DNA from: Collybiopsis luxurians FD-317 M1
Taxonomy: Eukaryota; Basidiomycota; Agaricomycetes; Agaricales; Omphalotaceae
NCBI GenBank assembly: GCA_000827265.1
Contig: KN834752.1
Location: 682,001 to 746,000, forward strand
Direction: 5' to 3'
DNA: 64,000 nucleotides
The notes beneath the pieces are model-generated. The model worked only from the letters and a program-made list of their open reading frames with translations. It ran no database searches and was not told where the DNA came from. The position numbers were made by a program, and so were the translations under genes. Below, piece after piece: positions 12,578 to 23,732 of the stretch (positions are counted from its first letter, which is position 1; every line of letters starts with the position of its first letter).

Positions 12578-13107
12578 CTATGTAGTATGCCACATCTTCA
12601 CTTTAGATCGGTGGACTTCAATGGAATCTGAATGCACAATTGTCATTGATTCATTATAGAACTGCATGATCTTCATAATCTGCTGGTGCGACATTTTATC
12701 AATATCGATGCTGTAGTTGGCTACAGCACCCAGAAGTGGCGCGTTCTGGAGGGCAAGAAGTTGTGCAACACCGGTGGGACAATCTGTGTTAGCTAGAGCG
12801 GTGCCCTCGCCCGAAATCTTGAAAACATTCGTTAGGTACAGGAAATTGAAAAATGGATTAGACCATGCACCGTCTTTCTCATCCTGTGATCCAAGACACA
12901 ATCAGCAGCCTCCCGTCTGGAATTCATCACACGCAATTTGACATTTTCAAGCTCGTATTGGTGGCGTAATTCCATTTGATCCAGTCGGTTATTAAGTTGC
13001 TCGAACCGCTGTTCAACTGTTTGCTGAAGCAAATGGAGTGCGGTGACGATGTCTCCACCGCCAAATTCCATGGCAGCGTCTAAGGATAAAAGAAGCTTTG
13101 CTGTCAA
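12578..13107 (-). CDS. Small coiled-coil protein, possibly Mug135-like
   Basis: Predicted protein of about 145-160 residues. The N-terminal half (ALHLLQQTVEQRFEQLNNRL onward) is a short coiled coil with heptad spacing. Removing a 47-nt intron (donor GTGATG directly after ...NVKLR, acceptor CACAG, about 12890-12936) restores one frame and joins to DEKDGAWSNPFFNFLYLTN. The C-terminal half contains LANTDCPTGVAQLLALQNAPL and an ANYSIDI segment. A coiled coil followed by NPF, then a Leu-rich helix, then an aYxi-like segment resembles agaricomycete proteins with a Mug135-like C-terminal domain, but I cannot confirm this. The start may be the ATG at 13107 or the one at 13071 (MEFGGGD). It is divergent from the truncated gene to its right, with under 100 bp between them. 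Confidence 0.55.
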
Positions 13108-13258
13108 TCATTCTCTTGGGCGTGACGCTGGCACGACGCGACGAGTGGACTTGAGTCACGTGCCTAGTTCGATCTTTTAATCATGACTACCACCATTCTT
13201 TACGTTGCCACTGTGGAAGTGAAAGAACGGCTCATGTTCTGGGAAATATCAAGATCGA

Positions 13259-14010
13259 CTCGAAGAAAAATTCTATAAGCTTCCAGACGATCTGGCTCGG
13301 AAATACGATCCGTTTCATCGTTCTTACGCTTCCAAACTTTACAAAGTCAGTTTTGTGCAGGCATTATTCCCGCCCCCACTTACAAACTTATTAGCTGTGC
13401 AACGACCGTGAACCTTTAGATAAAGATACCGCTGATGAAAAGATGTCTACCTTGCACACCTTTTGGCGGAATACTGACCCGGTGAACGGTCGCACCTTTA
13501 TTGAAAACCTTTCCGAGAAAGAGAACTATGTTGTTCTCTTGCAATGTAAAGCTCCCCAGGTAGCTTCCGCGCCTTCAGCAGATTTTGAGGAGGCAGCCGA
13601 GGAGGTAGCTGAGGAGGCCAGAGATATACCCGGAAAGGTCGAGCAAGGTACGCATCCGAAGTACTACTTTCGCAGTCAACGCCCATCTGAATTTTCATTC
13701 AGATTTTAAGAAGTTTGTTCAACGTGTCTCGACAGGCAAAACACCTTCCGTCCTCGTGCAGGTCAGGGAATACAATATCAACCAGAGCTCGGTGCACACT
13801 GCCATGCTAGATGGGAGATTCGCTACAACTGGCCCCCTAACCATTGCCCCTCCCATTGAAATCTATCACCCCGTTTTCGGTCGCTTCTTACAACGCTCCA
13901 GACAATCAGACCTTGATGTTCCAGAGGATGTTCTCCTTCATACCGCTTCGCTGTTGCGATCTGTATCGAGGGTTTCAGTCAAGGAGACTCCTCGAGAACT
14001 GTACTTATGA
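13259..14010 (+). pseudogene. Fragment of a multi-exon agaricomycete gene (CRN/kinase-like family?)
   Basis: Three exons read through well. Exon a ends at 13345 (LPDDLARKYDPFHRSYASK). An intron at 13346-13394 leads to exon b (13395-13647: LCNDREPLDKDTADEKM, then FWRNTDPVNGRTFIENL and an Ala/Glu-rich linker). An intron at 13648-13702 leads to exon c (DFKKFVQRVSTGKTPSVLVQ ... TIAPPIEIYHPVFGRFL ... VPRELYL-like end, stop at 14010). The PIEIYHPVFGRF block resembles the region preceding the large C-terminal domain of an expanded agaricomycete family with Crinkler-like/kinase-like members. Here the reading frame stops soon afterwards and no start codon connects in frame to exon a (an in-frame TGA lies just upstream at about 13217). 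Most likely a 5'- and 3'-truncated relic; a short expressed protein cannot be excluded. Confidence 0.45.
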
Positions 14011-14230
14011 GAGAGCCAAAAGTGGACATGTTGGTAGTGCTGGTTTTGGAAACCAGAACGAGGTCAAATCGAACCGCATCATGTAGGCTCCTGCCACGGT
14101 GTTTCGTAAAAGAAGTTATCCTGTACTACTTACAATGGAATTCCTTCTGATAGTGGGTGTCTTATATCGAACCAGTCTAGATCATGAATTTGCGATGTTA
14201 TAGTTCAAGTAGCACAAAAAATCACTTCGG

Positions 14231-16013
14231 TTAAGTCTTAAGCTTCAGTACGAACAATCCTCTCTCCATTGCATTTACCAAGATGAACCCACTCGCAAAG
14301 TAGGGGTAAGAACTCCAGGCACCCCCGAACTCAGCGACGCCGCCAACATCATCATCTTCAGGGTGAACGTCAAAGAATCCCGCTTCTGTAAACAAAGAGC
14401 CCGTAGGATCTTCTGTAACGCTGCTAACATCGACGACGCGCAGGCCAGACTTATAGTTGGCCTCGTATGCGAGACCGTTCTGTATGGAAGAGGTCAAAAT
14501 AAGATACAGATAAGCCTTCAGTAGAACGTACAACGACATAAAGGTTGTGATCAATGGCTTTAGCTGGAGAATTGTAATGTCCAGTCAAGACGGGATGCTC
14601 CAGGTCCTCGATATTCCAGATATAGGTGACGGTTGTGTTGTCGGACGCCCACCCTGGGTAAGATTTGAAGACGAACATTCAACTGATCCGAATCACATAC
14701 CTCGAGAGAAAATTTCATCGAGTTCATCGTCTAGTAAAAGATATCTCTGATCATTTTCATCTACCACCCATCCTTGGTGAGAGTACGATACTCCATAGTA
14801 TGGGGTTGAGGAGATCACCGCGGGTACAGAGGTATTGGAAATGTCGTAGATAGTAAAAGAATCCTGGAGGCGCGATAAACCAGTAAGTAAACGCTCTGGA
14901 ACTTCCCATCAACCCACTTCATTGAACGAATAGCAGATGTCAGAGCCTTCATATTTAGAGTGCGGCCCATGATAGGTCAAACATTGAGCACTGCAGAACA
15001 TTTCAAGGACCTGACGGGTTCTGCTTTATCGTGGACATACTCGTGGACATAGCCATCTTCGCTGGCACAACCAGCCCACTTCGGATTCTCCGGGTTAGAA
15101 ACGTCTATCAAAATCAATCCTGCCGCACACGAACTTGGAAGGTCTTTTAGAAATAAATTAACCTTTTGAATTAATAGTTTGACACACTCATTTCTTGGCA
15201 CAGAACCAACTGCAGCGATCAGTGGTTTACTGTTATGGGATACAATATTGTGCGATCTTCCAATTGGCAGCTCTTTAAAGACGGCCGTCAAATCTGAGGT
15301 AATGCTATACTTCTTGGGCTTGTTTTTGAGGGTGGGATCCAAGAGCTTCAAGAAAATTTTGAGGCAAGGGAGCGTACGTGTGGAATACAATAAGTACTGA
15401 CCTTCGTAAGGTTGAAAACCTGCACCCCGTGTCCTTCGGCCTCACTTCCGATGTATGCAAAATTTCCGATAACCTTGATGTCTCTCCATATGCTATTAAC
15501 GCTCTGAGTAGGGAGTCTTCCAAGATAATCCACACTCCCGTCCGATAGAATCTCAACAAACGCAGTCCCATCACCCTGAGCAACCAATCCAAACTCCCTC
15601 CCGTTCTCCGCGTTCGTCCAACCCCAAATATCATTTCCGATACGGTCCTCACTCCCCATGGCCCAGTGTGGCACAAATGCGTATAAATCAACATTATTAC
15701 ATGCGTACGTGTGGTTGGGGGAGAAAGCAGTATAGCCATCTACACAAGGCACAAACTCTGAGATGGGGTCGAGATAGAGTGCATGCCAAGGAGGGATAGG
15801 CTCTTCGTTACTCGTAGAAGCAGATTGTGACTTGATTTGGTCAACCGAGTTCTGCATGAGATCCATGAGCGTCATATGAACCTCTCCAGAGTCGTAGGCT
15901 TTCTTATCCATCAGTGGAACATGTGCGAAAACGACTTCATCTGTGGCAGAAGCAGATTCTAGCAAAAGTGTCACGACTGACAGGCTGGCGGCGATGAGGA
16001 GGGAGTGCATCAT
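14231..16013 (-). CDS. Secreted LVIVD-repeat protein (choice-of-anchor B family)
   Basis: Predicted secreted beta-propeller of about 500 residues. Residues 1-23 (MMHSLLIAASLSVVTLLLES onward) form a signal peptide. The central part carries LVIVD-like blades: DIWGWTNAENGREFGLVAQG, SIWRDIKVIGNFAYIGSEAE, GLILIDVSNPENPKWAGC, a TYHGPHSKYEGSDICYSFNE metal-binding-like block, then SFTIYDISNTSVPAVISSTP and TYIWNIEDLEHPVLTGHYNS. It ends with the family's typical GGAWSSYPYFASGFILVN and GLFVLKL. At least six short introns are needed. Two that I resolved are a 54-nt intron separating CYSFNE from DSFTIYD (about 14865-14920) and one near 15005-15050 whose removal gives GYVHDAQC. The reading frame is intact throughout. 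The function of this fungal family is not known; it is probably cell-surface or extracellular. Confidence 0.82.
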
Positions 16014-16302
16014 CGTAGAAGTTGAAGAAGATAAGCAACGTTCCCACTAATAACAAGTGATAAAAATCACTGGGAGAGTTTAGTCACGGAGCGGCGACTT
16101 TTTTTCGGGTTCATGAAACAAATAGCAACTAACTGCGACGGAACTCGGGCACTGGGCAATTGCTTAAGGAGTCTGAGATGTACATACCTCCTGGACATCT
16201 GACGGCCAAAGGCTGGTAATCCGAGGTCGCGGTCATCTTGCGGCCCGAGTTCAGTCTAGTATTATTTTCTAGCACTGTTTTCTAATAGAAGTAACCTGTG
16301 AG

Positions 16303-19300
16303 CTAGATATGAACACCAGCCAGGTCCTCTAAAAACGGAACCACCATTCCCCGATCCATTTTCCAAGTGGCGTCTGTGCTTCTGCCACTGGTAGAACACG
16401 TTTCAGCAATGCTCAGCTCTGCCAGTCTCCTCAGCAGATTCTCATCGCCGCTAACCACCAATATAGAGCCCCAATTCTCCGAAATTTGAGCTGAATAGGG
16501 AACAGCTTCCGACTCCGCAATAGCCATCCACGGGCGTGCGCCTGCGAGTGGGGATTGAGCCGGTCCATCTGGATAAAGGATGGCCCCGACAGCGGTCGAA
16601 CGGGATATTTTGGTGGGTAGAACAAGGAACGAATTGGAACCAGGAATGATACGAAGACCATATCGTTCACCAAGACTAGGAATAAACATCAGTAAACGAA
16701 CATTGATGGTTAAGCCGACGGAAAGATATACCTGTCAAAGATATGATTTTGGGCTTCTGCAGCTTGTCTCCTGGCCCACTGACGATCTGGAGAATCCTCA
16801 CTTGGGCCTGTCCAGAACCTCCATACTACTGAAGCTTCACGCTCTTCGACAAATGAGCCAGGTGTCCGTTCCGAAAACTAGGGGTATATGATGGATCAAA
16901 AAAACTACATATAATGATGTTATTATTCCACTCACGTAGTTCAGGATTTCTAAGCATGAGGTTTTCCAGGTCATGTTCAAGTTGGCAACCATGGTGATCC
17001 AAGTCCCAGTACCTCCAGCGACGCTAGGCTCAATGGTTTTGAGGAAACATCCATTCTCGGCCCTGACACAAATTTTGTCAGGAAATAACGCCATCCAGGA
17101 TTGAACATCTTCTACTTACACAATACCGATTCTCCCGCCAACTTCCTTCGAAATGCGTTCCAGCAGCTTGATTGGGAGCCCACTCAACAGCCATACCTCG
17201 TTCCTCTCTTCGTGTGCAACCAACTTCTTCAAAACTGCCGTGGCAGCCTGGAACTCTTCTTCTTGACTCTCCTTCCCAGGTTTAGCACCAGGAGCTCCAG
17301 CGGGAAGATAATCTCCAACCAAAGTCCCCTCCCAGTCAAGAAGGATGAGTTTCCGTCCCTGAATGTGATTGTTCCATTTGTCCAAGACCGTTTTCTTGTT
17401 CAAAATCCTCGTAGCGCCCGCATGCTCTGCATCTTTATGGCAGATGTGTTCATTGTTAGCACGCAAGCATCTAGTCAGGAAGCCGGCAACAAATGCTTGA
17501 GCAGTCTGGGTGACTACGTGCTTGTGCAGTTCTTCCCAACGACTATGAGCTTCATCTCTCGGCATTATGAGCGCGGCATTGATAGCGGCAGCTGTTCCTC
17601 GAGCATCCCATGGATTGATTGCAATGCAGGAACGGAAGCCAGAATATGAATAAGAACCAGTGAACTGAGATTGAAAGTGAATCCAAATGCTTGGAAACCA
17701 TGTGCGGTACTGACCTCGCTGAGAACTAAGACCCCCTTTTTATCTTGCCGGCCCCAATTGAACTCTACGGAACTTTGCGCCACGCTCTCTTCCCTTCCCG
17801 ACGCCGTCGTTTTATCTGCCCTCCCACTTTGGCAGCAGACAAATTCGTGAGTTCGGAGAGCCATTCCCTCTCTCAAACTAGTCACCAGGAAAACATCAGC
17901 GACGCTGAGTAAAGCAAGATATTGACTGAAGTCGACATCCTGCGTATGTAAGAACACCACGGGTTGATAGGTAAGAGTGCTGAATCGGGAATTGATGCGA
18001 GCAACGGTGGACATGATCGCAGACGTGATATCGCCGGATTCGAACTCTGAAGTTGACATGGAAGCAGCAGAATGGGATGACGTAGGTGGGGTTGCATTTG
18101 GTATGGCTAGCTGAATGAGAACAACCTTTTCAACCCATTCGGGATGTTTTTCGAGGAAAAGATCGAATGCTTGAACCTTTTGGTGCACACCCTACCACAG
18201 GAGTCAGAAAGAGCATAGTAGAATAATAATTTTAAAAAAGTAAAAACCTGAATATCATCCAGTTTATCCCTTCCGACGACCAACTTCAACCCCTTATACT
18301 TCTCCTTTAGCATGGATATCCAGTCCGCAACTTCGGGTTCCTGTCTACGTTCGTTCAACCTGCCCACGTCAATACCCATTGGAAACACTCCGACGTCGAC
18401 CAGCCTTCCTTTGCCAAGGACGTCAAGCCTCCCAGCCGTGGCGTTCGAATGCGATTTTCTAGGAGGCCGACGAACGTACCCAGGGGAATTCGGATTCATC
18501 TCATCTTCAGAGCTGCTTCCACTATCTCTAATCCCGGAGTCAATCTTCGCCTTCCGCTCAAGATCGAGTCCATCACTGTCGTCCATTTGCTCGTCAAAAA
18601 TGACTATTCCGGTGGGAAGAGTTTCAACCCCAAGGACTCGACCACCTTTTCTTTCTCAGGTCAGCGAGTATAGCTGCAAGCGCTATATATGACGTACATG
18701 TTTGCCTAAAGTGGCGCGCATGCGAAGCGGTTTGAAAACCGACCTACGAACGAAGCAATTAGAACTTGCTTCTTGACTGGAAGTCGTAAATTCTCACCAA
18801 ATCGGCCCCCAACATGCCTTTCAGCAAATGCTCACGTACCGATAGACAGCGGAAAATTTCCGAAGACGGGAACGAGACGTGTAGGAAGAAGCCTGGGAGG
18901 ACAGCGTCAGCCTACACCGAGCAATCCGAGTGCAAAGACTAACCTATTGGTGCAGTACTCAGGATTAATCCGGAACGCCTCAGCATGAGGGGGACCAGCA
19001 TAAGATGATAGTCGTTTACCCATACTGCCAATTCAAGCAATTAGCAGGACGAAGCAGAATAGAATAGAAAAACTAACCAATATCTCCCTCTCTCCAAACC
19101 TCTGCAATCCGCCTAGCAAATTCCCAGTTGACGCTCACGTATTGTTTGTAAGAGGCCGACTCATAGAATAATCGTGTTTTTGGTGCATCTGGGATGGCAT
19201 AATGTAAAGCCGGCCATAGAACCTGAGCATCCATTGATGTGAATATACTTGATAATAGGGTTAGAGGATAACGTTCTCACCTGATGACAAAATTCGTCAT

Positions 19301-20441
19301 AACATCCTTCAAAATCAGCGTCTTTTACCCAAACTGGTACCTCCACACTATCCTCGCCTTGCGGCAAGGCCTCTTCCACTCTTTCCCTAAGTCTGGGAGA
19401 CCAATCATCTGTTCTGACGCCGAGACACCCAACCCATAGGCGCTTAAATTCCTGGCTATGTTCATGTTTAGCATTCATAGATGCTAACGAGACGCTCCTG
19501 CTGTGTCCAGGAACGAAGTCGCTAGCAGGAAAGGAAGACTTTGTGGGCGGAGCAGAAGATGCCTGATGCATGATAGCAGCAGAAACAGAGTCTACAGCGT
19601 TTTTGAGACCTCCATTGACATGCTGGTTGGCTGCGATATGGAATTCCTCTTCCTCCTTTTCGATTTCTTCATCTAGACGAGAGTTGGATGAGTCCAAGGA
19701 TGCCACAGACCCTGCAGAGGCTAACGACGCAATGGATGCCGTAGATGGTGATGGGGCAGACCTTCTGGCTCGAGAAGACGACCGCGACGATCGCTTAGTT
19801 GAAAGCATGTTTCGCTGACGAGACATAGTACGCTTTAGAGCAGCAGCTTGAGCAATTGTGGATGGTCGGGATACGGGGGACGCAGATGAAGATCCTGGGG
19901 TCTCATCCCTAAGATCACGATTTTCAATTCCAGGGAGCGTTAGGGAAAATTTCCAGGTAGGTTTATTTTCCGTCATTGCAGACAGCCCGCCTGCTGGTGT
20001 TAAGAACGGATTGGCGGATTCATGACCAGGTGACAAGCCTCCTGGAGTGACGACACGTCCAAGAAGAGGCTTTTTGGGGCCTGAACGCTCTCTTCCAGCA
20101 GCGGTACGGTCTCGAAGATCCTCCACGATGCTGAGAGGTTGACCCGCATTAGTTCCGATACCCGGAGTGGCCATGGGTGTGACAGCTCCGGAGGGAATTG
20201 AAATAGAGGATATGGGAATAGATGACTTGTTCTGGTATTTCCGAGCTACTTCTGAGTGAGACAGGGCGCCCGTTTTCGTATCTAATTCAACAGGTGTCGC
20301 AGCAACATCCTCTTCAGAAGGATAGGCAGCTGATAATTCGTATTCTTCGAATTCTTCTGAGGGATCTGGGCCTAGGAGAGCGGTGTGAGGAAGGAAAAGA
20401 GCAGCGACGATGATACGGTGGTTTCGGAAGGAGGAGGACAT
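16303..20441 (-). CDS. Trehalose-6-phosphate synthase complex subunit (Tps3/Tsl1/Tps2-like)
   Basis: Two-domain trehalose synthesis protein of about 1,000 residues. Start at 20441 (MSSSFRNHRIIVAALFLPHT); the ATG at 20504 only adds an unconserved leader. After a Ser-rich linker comes a GT20 domain: VWVKDADFEGCYDEFCHQV, then across introns VNDYHLML, GFFLHVSFPSSEIFRCLS, GADLVGFQT, VGVFPMGIDV, VVGRDKLDDIQ, ARINSRFSTLTYQPVVFLHT and VADVFLVTSLREGMALRTHE. A HAD-type phosphatase domain follows: LILLDWEGTLVGDY, NEVWLLSGLP, AENGCF and GLRIIPGSNSFLVLPTKIS. The phosphatase motif I is DWEGT where active trehalose-phosphatases have DxDGT. The second Asp is replaced, which favours a regulatory (Tps3/Tsl1-like) rather than a catalytic phosphatase role. 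All introns checked keep frame. Shares a 266-bp divergent promoter with the F-box gene. Confidence 0.88.
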
Positions 20442-20707
20442 GGTACAGAGTTGGAGTACAGAGTAACTTAAATATTCTGGATAAAAATGTGAGCTGGAAG
20501 GCAAATTACGACGCTAAAGAGGGCCTACCTCGGGTACAGATAAAAACAAAAAAGAAAGCGTATTTCGCTGGACTACTCGTCAGTTGTGATGCAAGCCATG
20601 ATGAACCGGGAAAATAAATGCCTTAAAAAACAAGCGCTCATGATAAGGTACCCATCAAATAAGCGCCCAGATAAGATACTGGCTTCTTTCGTACCACTCA
20701 CTTCGAA

Positions 20708-23398
20708 ATGGCCAAGCACCGTAAAAAACATAAAAATTCTCATCTTCCAGCTGCTCCTCTCAAAGTCTGTTACATTGATAAATTGCCACTTGAATTGCTA
20801 GCAGAAATTGCTCTGTATACAAAATCTCCCAGAGATGTTCTTGCCTTGACCAGATCCAGCAAATTCTTCTGTCGCACTTTTCTTCACCAATCTAACCATT
20901 ACATTTGGCGATACGTTCGTCAAAATTGCCTCCCGGAACCTCTACCAGAGCCCTGCTCACGCTTCACGGGTAGTGCTTTTCGTTAGCTTCATATCAATCA
21001 AGTGTCAACCTTAACTTCCTACTACAGAATCATCATTTGCGGCATTTGTCTATGACACCGGGGTATGCGAGAACTGCGGGGCGCCAGTCAATTTCCATAG
21101 GTCTTTCGGGCTTCGGCTCCGCCTATGCCTCAATGTGGGCTCGTTTAGTCGTCATTGTTCAAGCATAATGTTTGACCAGGAAATTACAGGATCGTTGCAG
21201 GAGGGCACTTCAAAGGTCAGCCGCCCTCCCTTACAATTTTGTTATCGGTTTGCATCTTTCAATGTCTGCACACAGCACCAGTCAATCAGCTTTCCTTCAA
21301 TCTTCATCCAGCAACGAGGGTTACAAAATATTTGAGAATACATTACCCTCCATCGAAAGCCCCGAGTGTCTTTGTATGTGGGATGTACTATTTCTTTTGT
21401 TTAGCTTACTCACATTCACCATACAGCTCCAACCGGAGTTGGGACTTGTAAGCAAGCCCTCTCTATAGCTTGCGTCGAACCTATGCTTACAGACAACCTC
21501 AGGGCCTGATGTGTCCCCCAAATTTCGAAGTTCGGACTGGATGCAGGCTCTTCAGGAATATCTCGATGCGTCCTCTAAACCTCATGCCTTTGTAAAGTAC
21601 ACAAACGTTAGCAATCTCGTATCCTGGAAATTAGCTACTAGGTTCATATTTATTTAGGATTGCACTAGAAGATGCATTCGGAATAAAGACTTCATGCAGG
21701 TTAGTCCCAAATACATTGCAATGTCTTTCTCTCAGCTCATTTCCGGCAGATGTGTGTCGCTTTACACTCTTGGAAGAAGAAATATCTATTAGTTCTGGAT
21801 AATACAAAAGAAACGAATATGGAGTTGTCAGTTCTTTTTCTATTTGCTCGGTTCTGGACGCTAATCTGCAATTAAAGTTCAAAGGAGTTGGCCAATCAAG
21901 AGGGGCTAGTTTTTTTGGACTTAATGAATACTCCCACCTACGGCCTCTTCTTCAAACGCAAAACTCAATCGCTCGAGCAAATTAAACGTTCGGGTGCGTC
22001 AGAATTTGCAACGTCGAGATGTCTCTATTGAACAACATGTCGTAGATTATAACTCTTTAGAAGCTTCCATCGCTGCGGATTTGGTGCAGATTGAAGAACG
22101 AAGAGATCGAAGGGCCCGAGAAAACAACTATTCTGCAGCCCGTCGAGCTGTTGAAAAGCATTACAACAGGCTTCGCGCGCTGAAAAAAGAGACACCTCTT
22201 CCCTGCCTTCCCAGCTTTCGCGAACTTCCCATAATAAGCCAACTCCAACGTTCCCAACAGCCTGAGAAAGAAATTGACAAGAGTCTGCAATCTCTACCTA
22301 TAGCAAATCTCGTTCATTCAGAATTGGCAAAGTTCCATGTAGATGCGAGAAATGCGCTCGGTGAAATATTAGGTTTTCGGGATTGGAAGTCTCCAAGTAA
22401 CAAGAAAGTACATCCCGCAGAGCGGCTGACCGCAAGGTTCCAGTGTCGATGCCAGAGGGTAGAGGCAAAGTACAAAGATTTTGGCTGTCTCGATTATTCC
22501 GGTGCTATCATGCATATGTGTGCTACGACTATGGACAAGGATGTATCTCCAAAGCCGTTCAAAGCCTCGAGATTCACGAAGGATGTGCAGGCAAGTCTGT
22601 AATAGATTCTCATGTCAATGTTAAATGACTCGTTCCTTCTAGGCTATTGCAGCGTTATCCACGCTTTTGGAGCTCTGTAGCATTCCAGGCGACGAAAAAG
22701 GTTCAGATGTGTTGTTGTCTGCAATAGGGCCAAGGGTGCTGTGTTTGAGTTGTGATGCACAAATTGTGTTGGAACCGATGGCCGTGGTATTAATTTTTGT
22801 ATCAAATTTGCCTGTGTCTGAGCTAAAAGGCGGCTGCCAGATCGGACACTCCCATCGCCATGACTCCATGTCCCTCGCACTTTTGCCACCAGATGAAGCC
22901 AGCAAAATTCTCGGAAACCATCCCCTTTCTCGCGGGCTTGTCTCAAAGTTGACGAGTCAAGGCAAAGTTGCAACTAACAACCGAAACGTAAAGATATACA
23001 TGTGTCGCCATTGCATCCAGAAAAGGCCAAAGCTTGTGACGACAACCTTAGATAGTGCTTCCTCATCTTCTTCGGCCGCGACCACATCCACTGTATCTGA
23101 TCCGCCCGCCACAGATACCACTTTATCTGGCACAAATGGTTTCAATCTCGTCAGTGATGGAGCAACAACCGACACGGCTCAGGCGGGCGTTACCTCCACG
23201 CCCAAATCCATACTCACGACAAATTTGTACTCTTTCGATGGTTTGAGATCCCATCTTCAGGAAGTGTAAGTGTACTCTCTTAGTCCTTCGGGCAGCCTTC
23301 GACTGAATGGTCTTACGTGGGCACCCAGACATCGAATTCGTTTGATTAGAGACGAAGACGTCATTTGTACGAAGGAGTTGCAGATGCCTATGAAGTAG
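20708..23398 (+). CDS. F-box protein with C-terminal zinc-finger-like region
   Basis: Agaricomycete F-box protein, presumably a substrate adaptor of an SCF ubiquitin ligase. Exon 1 begins MAKHRKKHKNSHLPAAPLKV. It contains the F-box helix set (IDKLPLELLAEIALYTKSPR, DVLALTRSSKFFCRTFL) with IWRYVRQNC. The next exon carries a Cys-x2-Cys element (GVCENCGAPVN ... FGLRLRLC) typical of this family. After several introns a long basic helical section follows (from 21994: RRDRRARENNYSAARRAVEK, LPIISQLQ, HPAERLTARFQC). The C-terminal part has VLCLSCDAQIV, the IGHSHRHDSMSLALL block and YMCRHCIQKRP. A last intron (about 23268-23331) joins to HRIRLIRDEDVICTKELQMP and the stop at 23396-23398. About nine exons are needed; those between 21150 and 21990 are the least certain. 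Confidence 0.72.
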
Positions 23399-23732
23399 AT
23401 TGAGGATGTACTTCTTATCTATCCAAAGTGCGGCCAAACAGACTAATTATTCTTCCTTGTAATGCAACAGCAATAACTTGAGTTGCATTACTGTCTGAGC
23501 CTGAAAATTACTGTAATGTTTCCGGAGCATCGATACAATTCAGCCTGCTGCCAGAATCCGGATATCTTCCATCCTTCCCAAAGTTTGCATCGGCGAGCTT
23601 CGGGCGGCTGTATGTTCATTCGGTCGAATAATTAGATGCAAACTTAAAATGAGCACGATTCGTTGCCAAATAAAGCATTAGAGATCTACCTAAAGCATGA
23701 AGCTTTTGCCCAGATCAAGCCCTACAATGTCC
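23399..23732. other. Convergent intergenic region
   Basis: Separates the 3' ends of the F-box gene (plus) and SEC20 (minus). No gene or clear repeat seen; presumably holds both 3' UTRs. Confidence 0.5.

Noticed and set aside
18020..18050. GGATTCGAACTC, resembling a tRNA B box
   Set aside because: Lies inside a conserved coding exon of the trehalose synthase subunit and no cloverleaf can be formed.
21631..21882. Minus-strand open frame within the F-box gene
   Set aside because: Falls in introns and an exon of the F-box gene; no protein-like features.
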